From positions 124,001-188,000 of the forward strand of contig NZ_KI912148.1 of NCBI RefSeq assembly GCF_000517105.1: a stretch of 64,000 bases of DNA, given 5' to 3'. Source of the DNA: Fischerella sp. PCC 9605 (GTDB lineage Bacteria; Cyanobacteriota; Cyanobacteriia; Cyanobacteriales; Nostocaceae). The notes under the pieces are model-generated. The model did no database searches, had not been told where the DNA came from, and saw nothing but the letters and a program-made list of their open reading frames with translations. Made by a program: the position numbers and the translations under genes. Positions 38,474 to 47,087 of this stretch are shown piece by piece (within the stretch, counting starts at the first letter, position 1; each line of letters opens with the position of its first letter).

Positions 38474-38612
38474 TCATTTGTCATTTGTCATTTGTCCTTT
38501 GTCATCTGTCATTTGTTGGTTGTTCATCACTAACCATTAACCACTAACTACTAACCAATGACCAATGACCAATGACCAATGACCAATGACTAATGACTAA
38601 TGACTAATGACT
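38474..38612. repeat. Short tandem repeat array (TTTGTCA and CCAATGA heptamers)
   Basis: Five or more TTTGTCA units are followed by CCACTAA-type and then six CCAATGA/CTAATGA units that run up to the stop codon of the thioredoxin-like gene. It is one of the clearest arrays in the window. Confidence 0.85.
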
Positions 38613-38613
38613 A

Positions 38614-39000
38614 TTATGCTGAGCGGCACTCCAAATCTACTGTTTTAGAGTTATTGTAGACATTGGGAGATTTGCCGTAGCTAAGTTTAATTTCTTCCAA
38701 AGCCTGTAACAAATCTTCGCGACTGCGAAATCCTTCTAGCCGCCGCCTAACAACACCATTTTCAATCAACAGCAAAGTTGGTAGTGACTTTAGTCGATAT
38801 GTGTTAGACAATTTGAAATTGTCATCAGCATTTACATCCACTAATTTAATTTGTTCGCCACATTGAACTTTAAAATGCAATAGCAAAGGGTGTATGATGC
38901 GGCATAAACCACACCAAGGAGCTTCAAAATTTACTAAAACAGGAATTGGAGATTCTAAAACTTCTTGAGTAAATGTCCGCTCACTTACCGACAACACCAT
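38614..39000 (-). CDS. Thioredoxin-like protein with WCGLC active site
   Basis: 128 residues from the ATG at 39000, chosen because GAGG lies just before it; the open frame starts earlier (39099) with a hydrophobic stretch that would act as a membrane anchor if used. The thioredoxin fold is clear (VLVNFEAPWCGLC, VDVNADDNFKLSNTYRLKSL, PTLLLIENG with the cis-proline). The usual Pro in WCGPC is Leu, which in this fold changes redox potential. The C-terminal 25 residues are an extra tail. Its target is unknown. Confidence 0.85.
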   Translation of the reverse strand: MVLSVSERTFTQEVLESPIPVLVNFEAPWCGLCRIIHPLLLHFKVQCGEQIKLVDVNADDNFKLSNTYRLKSLPTLLLIENGVVRRRLEGFRSREDLLQALEEIKLSYGKSPNVYNNSKTVDLECRSA

Positions 39001-39143
39001 GATGCCTCTATAGTTATAAGGTTTTGATATCAAAATAGCTATCAGCAGGAAGGTAGGAAAAACCAGTAACTGCCGATAGATGCTTTCCAGGCATAACACA
39101 AGCTATGCAAAAGTTTCATCGTTGATTTGATTTTGGCGCTGAC

Positions 39144-39165
39144 AAAAAAAGCCAACGCGGCTTTT
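39144..39165 (-). terminator. Possible terminator hairpin
   Basis: On the minus strand AAAAGCC, GCGTT and GGCTTTTTTT form a 7-bp stem ending in Ts. It may close the transcript of the Z-ISO-like gene, about 260 bases upstream of it. Confidence 0.45.
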
Positions 39166-39421
39166 ACAGTGGCACTTTGGGGTTTTTAACTCCTATTTGC
39201 CGCTGCTGGAAAGGGAAATTGGATGTTCGGTGCCATTTACTCCCAAGGATGACAATTGACCAGCAACTACTAAGGTAAAATCTCAAATTGACTAAACCAA
39301 ACCTCCACCGCTAACAGCTACTTCAATTCATCCTACATTGGTTTGGTAGTAGCAACCGATGAGCCGAAAAGGTCGTCTAGTTTTAGACGTACGCTGTTTC
39401 TAAATGGGGTTTTAGTCCAGA

Positions 39422-40144
39422 TTACCATTGTACCCTACTAGTTGCCACCAACAATAGCGGATGAGACCACCACAGCAGCAGCACAAATACAGCCACCCCA
39501 ATATAAGCAGGGCGAAGAAATTCGCGCCATTGGAGAGATTGCCGCCCATCAATAATTGCTGCAAAGGGAATAATACTCGTACGCTGCTTAACTGCTGCAA
39601 AGGCTTCGCCATAGCGCCAACCAAGACGGCGATCGCCATGCCAAACTCCAAACAAGTGGTGCAAAATCAATCCTAAAGAAGTGACAAGAGTAAATGTAGT
39701 ACCCAGCCAGAGAGTGTGGGCAATACACCAAACGACCTGTCCGACCATTTGCGGATGACGGGTAATGCGAATAATTCCTGTTTCGTAGAGGTGGACTTGG
39801 GGCTTTTGAATGGCAGCAATTTCTAGTAGATTGAAAGTAGCAGGATACAAGAATAAAAAAGATATAGCCGACAGCACCCAAACAAAAGACTTTACCCAGG
39901 GTACACTTTGGGCTTGCCAAAGTTGTAAACCATCGTAGCGGTGGTTAAAAAAGTAAATAATCAATACTATAGCCAAAGGCAGGCTAACCAACGCAAAGAT
40001 CGCACGATAAAGTCGTGGTCCAATATATTTTTCAGCCCAGGGTCGCAGCGCTGCTCCGCCGCTGTGAGCGATTGCAAAACCGAATTGTAGTCCCAACATT
40101 ATAAAATGACTGGGGGTCAACCAAGGTGGCAGCATCATATACAT
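39422..40144 (-). CDS. Z-ISO: 15-cis-zeta-carotene isomerase (Z-ISO) homologue, NnrU family
   Basis: 240 residues with about six membrane helices. The motifs AHSGGAALRPWAE, FFNHRYDG, LYPATFNLLEIAAIQKP, ITRHPQMVGQVVWCIAHTLW and HHLFGVWHGDRRL closely follow plant Z-ISO, a haem b membrane enzyme that isomerises the 15-cis bond of zeta-carotene between the two desaturases. The conserved histidines (AHSGG, RHPQM, HHLFG) would include the haem ligands. NnrU proteins in denitrifiers share the fold, so isomerase activity is an inference. It sits divergent from rbcR. Confidence 0.8.
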   Translation of the reverse strand: MYMMLPPWLTPSHFIMLGLQFGFAIAHSGGAALRPWAEKYIGPRLYRAIFALVSLPLAIVLIIYFFNHRYDGLQLWQAQSVPWVKSFVWVLSAISFLFLYPATFNLLEIAAIQKPQVHLYETGIIRITRHPQMVGQVVWCIAHTLWLGTTFTLVTSLGLILHHLFGVWHGDRRLGWRYGEAFAAVKQRTSIIPFAAIIDGRQSLQWREFLRPAYIGVAVFVLLLWWSHPLLLVATSRVQW

Positions 40145-40350
40145 AGGTGAAGTAATTTAAAGAAAGCTTAATTCAGTACAATCAATACCACAAAGTATTC
40201 AAAGGGGGACTTTAGTCAAGATGTTGTGTTACTGTCTTTTTCGGATAAAGCCTCCGAGTTTTAGATGCAATAAATTACGCATAGCCAGAACACTATGAAT
40301 CGCTGGTTTATTGCCAATGCTGCTCCTTTCTTGTTTGTGGGTTGAGCCTT

Positions 40351-41370
40351 ATGTCTGACCTTCCATTTACACTAGATCAGTTACGTATTCTCAAAGCGAT
40401 CGCCGCAGAAGGGAGCTTCAAGCGTGCCGCTGATAGCCTCTACGTTTCCCAACCTGCCGTGAGCTTGCAAGTACAAAACCTAGAACGGCAATTAGATGTT
40501 CCCCTATTTGACCGTGGAGGACGTCGCGCCCAATTGACCGAAGCAGGACATTTACTGCTGAGCTATGGTGAAAAAATCCTCAGCTTGTGTCAGGAAACCT
40601 GCCGCGCCATTGAGGATCTACAAAATCTCCAAGGCGGTACGTTAATTGTCGGCGCTTCTCAAACTACCGGTACTTATCTTTTGCCCCGGATGATCGGGTT
40701 GTTCCGACAAAAATACCCAGATGTGGCGGTGCAATTGCACGTCCACTCTACCCGCCGTACCGCCTGGAGTGTCGTGAACGGGCAAGTGGATCTGGCTATC
40801 ATCGGCGGTGAAATCCCTGCTGAGTTGGCAGAATCATTGGAAATTATTCCTTATTCAGATGATGAATTAGCACTGATTTTACCTGTACTCCATCCCTTTA
40901 CCAAACTTGACACAATCCAAAAAGAAGACCTATATAAATTACAATTCATTGCCCTCGATTCCCAATCGACAATCCGCAAAGTTATTGACCAGGTATTAGC
41001 ACGCCATGATATCGATACACGGCGTTTGAAAGTGGAAATGGAACTTAATTCTATAGAAGCTATTAAAAATGCTGTGCAATCCGGCTTGGGGGCGGCCTTT
41101 GTTTCCACGTCGGCGATCGCTAAAGAATTGCAAATGGGAGTACTGCACTGCACTCCCATTGAAGGTGTTATTGTCAAGCGGACGCTGTGGCTGATTTTTA
41201 ATCCCAACCGTTATAGATCCAAGGCAGCCGAAGCTTTTAGCCGGGAAATTTTACCCCAATTTGCTGCCCCTGGATGGAATATGGATGTGTTAAAATCGTC
41301 ACAATATCATAGGAGTTTGGCGATTAATACAACTGTGGAGACAGACGCATCCCACTCTGATGAAAGTTAA
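40351..41370 (+). CDS. rbcR: LysR-type regulator RbcR
   Basis: 339 residues from the ATG at 40351; a TTG three codons earlier is less likely. The winged-helix N-terminus ([20 protein letters not shown]) and the effector-binding domain ([29 protein letters not shown]) match the RbcR/Ycf30 group, which activates rbcLS (Rubisco) and responds to Calvin-cycle metabolites. It is next to ndhF/ndhD, and the related NdhR controls NDH-1 genes, but the sequence is closer to RbcR. The C-terminal 20 residues are a variable tail, and short repeats follow. Confidence 0.88.
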   Translation: MSDLPFTLDQLRILKAIAAEGSFKRAADSLYVSQPAVSLQVQNLERQLDVPLFDRGGRRAQLTEAGHLLLSYGEKILSLCQETCRAIEDLQNLQGGTLIVGASQTTGTYLLPRMIGLFRQKYPDVAVQLHVHSTRRTAWSVVNGQVDLAIIGGEIPAELAESLEIIPYSDDELALILPVLHPFTKLDTIQKEDLYKLQFIALDSQSTIRKVIDQVLARHDIDTRRLKVEMELNSIEAIKNAVQSGLGAAFVSTSAIAKELQMGVLHCTPIEGVIVKRTLWLIFNPNRYRSKAAEAFSREILPQFAAPGWNMDVLKSSQYHRSLAINTTVETDASHSDES

Positions 41371-41379
41371 GATTTAGTC

Positions 41380-41466
41380 AAGAGTCAAAAGTCAAGAGTC
41401 AAGAGTCAAGAGTCAATTGTGAAGGGCTTTTGACTTTTGACATTGGACTAATGACTATTGACTAGT
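41380..41466. repeat. Short tandem repeats (AGAGTCA / GACTTTT)
   Basis: AGTCAAGAGTCAAAAGTCAAGAGTC units are followed by CTTTTGACTTTTGAC and TAATGACTATTGAC units; the halves are complementary. They fill the rbcR-kinase gap. Confidence 0.75.
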
Positions 41467-41474
41467 GACAAATC

Positions 41475-42905
41475 ATGGAAATTTACTGCACTCGTCCTGG
41501 CTGTCCCCGCCCACTCAATCATTTTTCGGATTTAGACGACCATTCCACACTAAGAACAGTCCAGCAAAAATACTGCACTGCTTGTGGAATGCCGTTGATT
41601 TTGGTTGGGCGCTATTTGCCGATCAAGCTGCTGGGACAAGGTGGTTTTGGAGCAGCATTTTTAGCACGCGATCGCTATACTCCTGGAATGCGTCGGTGCG
41701 TGGTTAAACAATTCCAGCCTGCGGGCAATTTAACCACCACTCAACTGCAACTAGCACAAGATCTGTTTGAGAGAGAAGCTGTAGTTTTAGAAGAGATAGG
41801 TAGTCAACACGAGCAAATTCCCGATCTATTTGCTTTCTTCCCGGTGATAGTTCCTAGCTTCTTGCATCGGGGACAGCAAGACCAATTTTTTTATCTCGTC
41901 CAAGAATATATTGATGGACAAAACCTAGAAGAGGAATTAGACCAAAAAGGCAAATTCTCAGAACAAGAAGTATTAGAAGTTCTGCGAGCAATTCTTCCGG
42001 TATTGCAGTTTGTCCACAACAAAAACATTATTCACAGAGATATCAAACCCTCCAACATCATGCGCCATCGGAACGGCAAACTTTACTTGCTGGATTTTGG
42101 CGCAGTTAAGCAAGTTGCTAATGCACCCTCTGGGGTAGGTAGTTCTTCTACTGGCATTTATTCTTTGGGATTCGCACCACCTGAGCAAATGTCTGGGGGA
42201 CGAGTATTTCCACCCACAGACTTATATGCTTTGGCTGTTACTGCTGTGATGTTATTAACGGGTGAAAAAGATGCCACTGAGCTATTTGATGCTTATAGTA
42301 ACCAGTGGAAATGGCACGAGCGTGTTTCCATCAGTCCCAAGCTGGCTAATATTCTTGACAAGATGCTTCTACCTGCTGCAAATCAACGCTTTCAGTCAGC
42401 CCAAGAGGTTTTGGAAGCCCTCGATTCACCTCCACGGCCGATAACTCCTACACAAGTCCATCCCCACCAACCCAAGCAATTACCGCAACCACACGCCATA
42501 CAAACTCAACCTCCACAGCAGCGGTCAGTGTCTCGAACTCCGCGTGTAGCACCATTGTCTACTTTTGAATTGTTAATAGGAGCTGGATTTAGTGGTTTTG
42601 AGGGTGGATTAATCGCGATCGCCCTGTTTAGTTTGCTTAATTCTTCAAGAATTACTTTCGCTGCTACTGCTGTGATTTTAGCAATATTGATTTTTGGTCA
42701 AAAGCAACGGTGGATTGAAAAAATAGAAATGCTGGTGATAGCAGTAGCTACCTTTGGGGCTATTTCGTATTTTCCCTTGTTGCGGGCAGGTCTGAGCATC
42801 GAGCAAGTGGCGATTATAACTGTTGGGGCTGGGTTAGTGGCGATCGCTGCGACAGCACTATTTCGTTTGATTTATAAATTATTATCTCTTCTTTTTTCAC
42901 GATAA
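41475..42905 (+). CDS. Serine/threonine protein kinase with N-terminal cysteine motif and membrane tail
   Basis: 476 residues. A 4-Cys zinc-like N-terminus (CTRPGC at 5-10, CTACG at 34-38) precedes a complete kinase domain: GQGGFGAAF glycine loop at 55-63, Lys78, catalytic loop HRDIKPSNIM at 187-196, DFGA at 207-210 and APPE. A proline/glutamine linker at about 320-365 leads to four hydrophobic helices at about 370-470, so the kinase is tied to the membrane. It heads a run of three binding-protein genes on the same strand, which suggests joint signalling. Confidence 0.9.
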   Translation: MEIYCTRPGCPRPLNHFSDLDDHSTLRTVQQKYCTACGMPLILVGRYLPIKLLGQGGFGAAFLARDRYTPGMRRCVVKQFQPAGNLTTTQLQLAQDLFEREAVVLEEIGSQHEQIPDLFAFFPVIVPSFLHRGQQDQFFYLVQEYIDGQNLEEELDQKGKFSEQEVLEVLRAILPVLQFVHNKNIIHRDIKPSNIMRHRNGKLYLLDFGAVKQVANAPSGVGSSSTGIYSLGFAPPEQMSGGRVFPPTDLYALAVTAVMLLTGEKDATELFDAYSNQWKWHERVSISPKLANILDKMLLPAANQRFQSAQEVLEALDSPPRPITPTQVHPHQPKQLPQPHAIQTQPPQQRSVSRTPRVAPLSTFELLIGAGFSGFEGGLIAIALFSLLNSSRITFAATAVILAILIFGQKQRWIEKIEMLVIAVATFGAISYFPLLRAGLSIEQVAIITVGAGLVAIAATALFRLIYKLLSLLFSR

Positions 42906-43037
42906 CTGTAAAACCAAAGTGATGCAAATTTTATTTACATCAATTATTTAGGTAGCATTCCGATCGATATAATTTAATTTGATAATTTCTAAGATTTTTA
43001 ATTTTCAATTTTTAAGTTTAATTTCTAAAAACTGTCT

Positions 43038-44453
43038 ATGTCCCAAAAAAACGAAACAGCTGTTCTCGTCTTGGCTTTGTTAATTACTTTGGGATTAGTG
43101 GGCGGTGGAGCGTGGTTGTTAAAAGATAAGATATGGCCACAAAATTCTCAAGATGCTGGTAGTTTATTGCCATCCAGCAATCAACGGATTTCAGACCGCA
43201 TCAGTTTTGGTGAAAAAATTTTAACTCCCGGCGAAGCTTCCCCAGCAAAAAAAGAAGGTGTAGCGGCGTTAGCATCCGGTAATTATGACAAAGCGGTTCC
43301 AAACTTGGAAGCAGCCCTAAAACTAAATAAAAACGATCCAGAGGCGCTGATATTTCTGAATAATGCCCGTATAGGCTCTGCCAAAAGCTATACAATTGTT
43401 GCTACTGTACCAATTGGCAGTGACCTAAATACCTCTTTGGAAATTCTACGCGGTGTTGCTCAAGCTCAAAACGAAATCAATTCCTCTAAAGTAATTAAAG
43501 GAATTCCTTTCAAGGTAGGTATAGCTAACGATGATGATAACCCAGAAATTGCTAAACAGATTGCTTCATCGTTAATCAAAAATCAACAAGTATTAGGTGT
43601 AATTGGCCCTGCTGCTAGCGATACTACCTTAGCCGCAGGCACTATCTATACTTCCGGACGACTTGTTGCTATTTCCCCTGTCAGCACTTCAGTCAAAATT
43701 TCTAACTTTAGCCGCTATATTTTTCGCACGGTTCCTAGTGATTTTATGGCGGCGAGGGCGCTAGCCAAGTACATGGTGGAAAATTTGCAGAAAACAAAGG
43801 CAGCGGTTTTTTTCAATTCTCAAAGTAGTTATAGTCAGTCTTTAAAATCTGAATTTGTCTCATCTGTCTCACTGGAAGGTGGACAGGTATTAAGCGAATT
43901 TGACTTATCCAAAACCAATTTTAATGCTGCTAAAAGTGTCGCACAAGCAATTAAGGAAGGTGCAGAAGTGTTGATGTTAGCAGCGACCACCGACACGTTA
44001 GATAAAGCGCTGCAAGTGGTGCTGGTGAACCAGAAACGGTTAAATCTGCTGGGGGGAGATGATGTTTATACGCCTAAAACTTTAGAAATTGGGCGAGAAC
44101 AATCAGTGGGAATGATAGTAGCAGTTCCTTGGCATATTGATAGCAATCCCAATTCCGATTTTCCCCAAAAGTCGTGGCAATTGTGGGGTGGTTATGTGAA
44201 TTGGCGAACAGCTTTAGCTTATGATGCTACACGCGCTTTAATAGCAGCCATAGAACGCAATCCCACACGCGTCGGCGTACAACAAGCCCTTTCTTCGCCC
44301 GACTTTTCTGCCACAGGTGCTTCCGGCACGATTCGGTTTTTAGCATCAGGTGATCGCAACGCCCCAGTTCAGTTAGTGGAAATTATCACTAGAATTCCCT
44401 CTCGTTCTGGTACTGGCTATGATTTTGTGCCAGTGATACCATCAGGCAATTAA
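43038..44453 (+). CDS. Membrane-anchored ABC-type solute-binding-like protein (Leu/Ile/Val-binding fold)
   Basis: 471 residues. The N-terminus MSQKNETAVLVLALLITLGL is a single anchor helix without a lipobox cysteine. A short TPR-like piece (KAVPNLEAALKLNKNDPEAL) follows at about 80-110, and then a type I periplasmic-binding fold (VLGVIGPAASDTTLAAG, AISPVSTSVKISNFSRYIFRTVPSD, DATRALIAAIE). No permease or ATPase gene is near. It begins 132 bases after the kinase, so it is more likely a sensor than a transporter part. Confidence 0.82.
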   Translation: MSQKNETAVLVLALLITLGLVGGGAWLLKDKIWPQNSQDAGSLLPSSNQRISDRISFGEKILTPGEASPAKKEGVAALASGNYDKAVPNLEAALKLNKNDPEALIFLNNARIGSAKSYTIVATVPIGSDLNTSLEILRGVAQAQNEINSSKVIKGIPFKVGIANDDDNPEIAKQIASSLIKNQQVLGVIGPAASDTTLAAGTIYTSGRLVAISPVSTSVKISNFSRYIFRTVPSDFMAARALAKYMVENLQKTKAAVFFNSQSSYSQSLKSEFVSSVSLEGGQVLSEFDLSKTNFNAAKSVAQAIKEGAEVLMLAATTDTLDKALQVVLVNQKRLNLLGGDDVYTPKTLEIGREQSVGMIVAVPWHIDSNPNSDFPQKSWQLWGGYVNWRTALAYDATRALIAAIERNPTRVGVQQALSSPDFSATGASGTIRFLASGDRNAPVQLVEIITRIPSRSGTGYDFVPVIPSGN

Positions 44454-44649
44454 AAATTAAACGAAATTTAAACAATTAACCAATCCTTAACCTGAATAGA
44501 TTACAAGATGGGAAATTGCATTATTAACATGATGTGCGACTTTCTATTAATTCCTCCCTTTTTTTAGGAGGATAGAGGAAGTGAATACCCTTGAAAAGGG
44601 GCTAAAAATTTGCACAAGCGGTGTTAGTAGAAATAATTAAAAAACAGTT

Positions 44650-45687
44650 ATGTCCCAAAAAAATGAAACTACGGTTTTGCTTCTAGCCTTGTTGTTAACG
44701 CTGGGACTAGTAGGGGGTGTATTTTTGTGGTTAGCTAATACTTCAGGGATCAGATTATTCAATGCGAGAAATAACTTATCCCAACCAATTAAACAAGCCT
44801 ATTCAGAAAGTTTTGCCCAATTTCCTGAGGTTCCCTCTGGATTATTTAGCTATGGTGGTAGCACTACTTGGGCACCGATTCGTAAAGAAGTTGATACAGC
44901 AATTCAAACAGTCTTTCCCCGATTTCAACTCCGCTATACCGATCCAACCATAGGTGCACCTGGTTCTGGAAGTGGTATTAAGATGCTTTTAAATAACCAA
45001 CTGGCTTTTTCTCAGTCTTCACGTTCGATTAAGGATGAGGAATATCAAAAAGCGCAACAGCGGGGCTTTACATTAAAAGAAATTCCTGTGGCAATTGATG
45101 GCATTGCGATCGCTGTTAATCCCAATCTCAACATCCCTGGTTTAACCGTTGCCCAACTACAAGATATCTATACGGGCAAGATTACCAACTGGCAACAGTT
45201 AAGCGGTCCAAATTTACCTATTACACCTTACTCTCGTCGTTTGGAAGAAGGAGGCACCGTAGAATTTTTTAATGAAAACGTCCTAGACGGAGAAAAGTTT
45301 GGTGTCAACGTTCAATTTATTCCCACAACGACAGAAGCTTTAAAAGAAGTGGCGAAAAATCCTGGGGGTCTTTACTACGCTTCTGCCCCAGAAGTAGTCG
45401 GACAATGTAGTGTAAAGCCTTTACCATTAGGGAGAACATCAGACAAACTGGTTCCTCCCCACAAAGAGCCATTTATTCTTCTTCAAGAGTGTCCGCAACG
45501 GCGTAACCAACTTAATGCCGCTGTCTTTCAGAACGGTGAATATCCCATCACCCGGCGATTATTTGTGATTGTCAAACAAAACGGTCAAAGCAGCGATCAG
45601 CAAGCAGGAGAAACCTATGCCAACTTGCTGCTTACAGAACAAGGTCAAGATTTAATCTCTAAAACTGGATTTGTCAGGATTCGATAA
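44650..45687 (+). CDS. Membrane-anchored PstS-like binding protein, first copy
   Basis: 345 residues. The anchor MSQKNETTVLLLALLLTLGL is followed by a type II phosphate-binding-like fold: FSYGGSTTWAPI, PGSGSGIKML, AFSQSSRSIKDEE, IAVNPNLNIPGLTVAQL, YTGKITNWQQL and a C-terminal NLLLTEQGQDLISK. Two cysteines (GQCSVK and LQECPQ) are shared with the next protein and may form a disulfide. It is about half identical by eye to the next gene, a tandem duplicate. The ligand is unknown; phosphate is only a family guess. Confidence 0.85.
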   Translation: MSQKNETTVLLLALLLTLGLVGGVFLWLANTSGIRLFNARNNLSQPIKQAYSESFAQFPEVPSGLFSYGGSTTWAPIRKEVDTAIQTVFPRFQLRYTDPTIGAPGSGSGIKMLLNNQLAFSQSSRSIKDEEYQKAQQRGFTLKEIPVAIDGIAIAVNPNLNIPGLTVAQLQDIYTGKITNWQQLSGPNLPITPYSRRLEEGGTVEFFNENVLDGEKFGVNVQFIPTTTEALKEVAKNPGGLYYASAPEVVGQCSVKPLPLGRTSDKLVPPHKEPFILLQECPQRRNQLNAAVFQNGEYPITRRLFVIVKQNGQSSDQQAGETYANLLLTEQGQDLISKTGFVRIR

Positions 45688-45692
45688 TTAAT

Positions 45693-45855
45693 TTTGGTTA
45701 GTGGATAGTGGTTAGTAGTTAGTGGTAATTGTTTACAACAAACTACTAACTACTGTACGGGCGAAGCATTTGTATAGGTATCTTTCCATGAAAACGAAAT
45801 ATATTCGTACAAATGCTTCGCTCCTACTAACTACCAACTACTAACTACTAACAAT
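45693..45855. repeat. Heptamer repeats flanking a small inverted repeat
   Basis: GTTAGTGG/GATAGTGG units on the left and ACTAACTACCAACTACTAAC units on the right enclose a 61-bp element at 45761-45821 with 14-bp arms (GCGAAGCATTTGTA and its complement). Confidence 0.75.
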
Positions 45856-45867
45856 CGATAAATTACT

Positions 45868-46920
45868 ATGTCACAAAAGAATGAAACACCAATTTTGATA
45901 TTAACCGTATTAATAACTGCTGGGCTAATCGCTGGTGGCTTTTGGTGGTTTAACAACAAAATAAGCTTTAACTTCAATCAAGTCACCAAACCTCAACCCA
46001 CAAATTCCAATCCTGATACCACCAAGCCAGAATCCAGTGGCAATACTTTTGCTTCCGTGCAAAATGTCCCCACGGGATTATTCAACTATGGAGGTAGCAC
46101 TTCTTGGGCACCGCTTCGACTCACAGTCGATTCGGCAATTCAAGCAGCGCGACCAGAATTTCGGTTACGCTATGTAGAACCCAGTAGTGTTACTCCCGGT
46201 TCTGGTACAGGCATTCACGCGTTAATTGACGGTCAACTTGCATTTGCCCAATCATCCCGGCCAATCTTAGACGAGGAGTTAAATCGTGCCAAGCAGCGTG
46301 GGTTTACTTTGCAACAAATTCCTATAGCAATAGATGGTTTGGCGGTAGCAGTAAACCCCAATCTCAATATTTCAGGACTAACAGTAGATCAATTAAGGTC
46401 TATTTACACTGGCCAAATCAATAATTGGAGCGAACTGGGTGGGCCCAATATTCCAATTAAGACATACTCTCGCCGCATCAGTGATGGCGGCACTGTAGAA
46501 CTATTTGTGCAAGACATCTTGGGTGGTCAAGCTTTTAGCTCAAATGTGGAGTTTGTTTCCACTACCACCCAAGCGCTACAAAAAGTGGCTGCTAGTCCTG
46601 GTGGCATATACTACGCTTCTGCCCCAGAAGTTGTTCCTCAATGTTCAATCAAGCCCTTGCCGTTGGGGCGAAGGCAAGGGCAATACATTCCTCCTTACCA
46701 AGAACCATTTGTCCTCCCTTCTGAATGTCCTGGTAAACGGAACAAGTTGAACATTGAAGCTTTCCAATCAGGAAAGTACCCGATTACCCGTAATCTGTTT
46801 GTGGTGGTCAAACAGAATAGTCAAACCGAGCAGCAAGCGGGTGTTGCTTATGCCAACTTACTGCTGACTGAACAGGGACAGGAATTGATTTCCCAAGCTG
46901 GGTTTGTCAAAATTCGCTGA
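45868..46920 (+). CDS. Membrane-anchored PstS-like binding protein, second copy
   Basis: 350 residues with the same plan as the preceding gene: anchor MSQKNETPILILTVLITAGL, a Pro/Thr/Asn-rich linker at about 42-62, then FNYGGSTSWAPL, PGSGTGIHAL, AFAQSSRPILDEE, YTGQINNWSEL and LLLTEQGQELISQ. The shared cysteines are in PQCSIK and PSECPG. The copy differs most in the linker. It ends the kinase cluster; hairpin-rich DNA follows to 47087. Confidence 0.85.
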   Translation: MSQKNETPILILTVLITAGLIAGGFWWFNNKISFNFNQVTKPQPTNSNPDTTKPESSGNTFASVQNVPTGLFNYGGSTSWAPLRLTVDSAIQAARPEFRLRYVEPSSVTPGSGTGIHALIDGQLAFAQSSRPILDEELNRAKQRGFTLQQIPIAIDGLAVAVNPNLNISGLTVDQLRSIYTGQINNWSELGGPNIPIKTYSRRISDGGTVELFVQDILGGQAFSSNVEFVSTTTQALQKVAASPGGIYYASAPEVVPQCSIKPLPLGRRQGQYIPPYQEPFVLPSECPGKRNKLNIEAFQSGKYPITRNLFVVVKQNSQTEQQAGVAYANLLLTEQGQELISQAGFVKIR

Positions 46921-46929
46921 CTCCTATCA

Positions 46930-47005
46930 CTAGCAAGCAAATAGACTGGCGATTGTCGCCACAGACACCCCTATAACCCTTTTGGGCGGCTTCTTTGCTT
47001 GGAGA
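46930..47005. other. Nested hairpin region after the kinase cluster
   Basis: CAAGCAAA at 46934-46941 is complementary to TTTGCTTG at 46994-47001, and GGCGA-TTG-TCGCC lies inside. It could be a transcript-end structure, but no T-run follows. Confidence 0.4.
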
Positions 47006-47087
47006 GTAGCACCTCCCGTCAGGGTAGCGTGGTGGGCGCTATTCCTAGGGTAGGGCGACTTCTCGTTAGAGATTTGGCAACTGCGCT

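Noticed and set aside
38474-38612. CRISPR array
   Set aside because: Units are seven bases long with no spacers; these are short tandem repeats. No cas genes were found.
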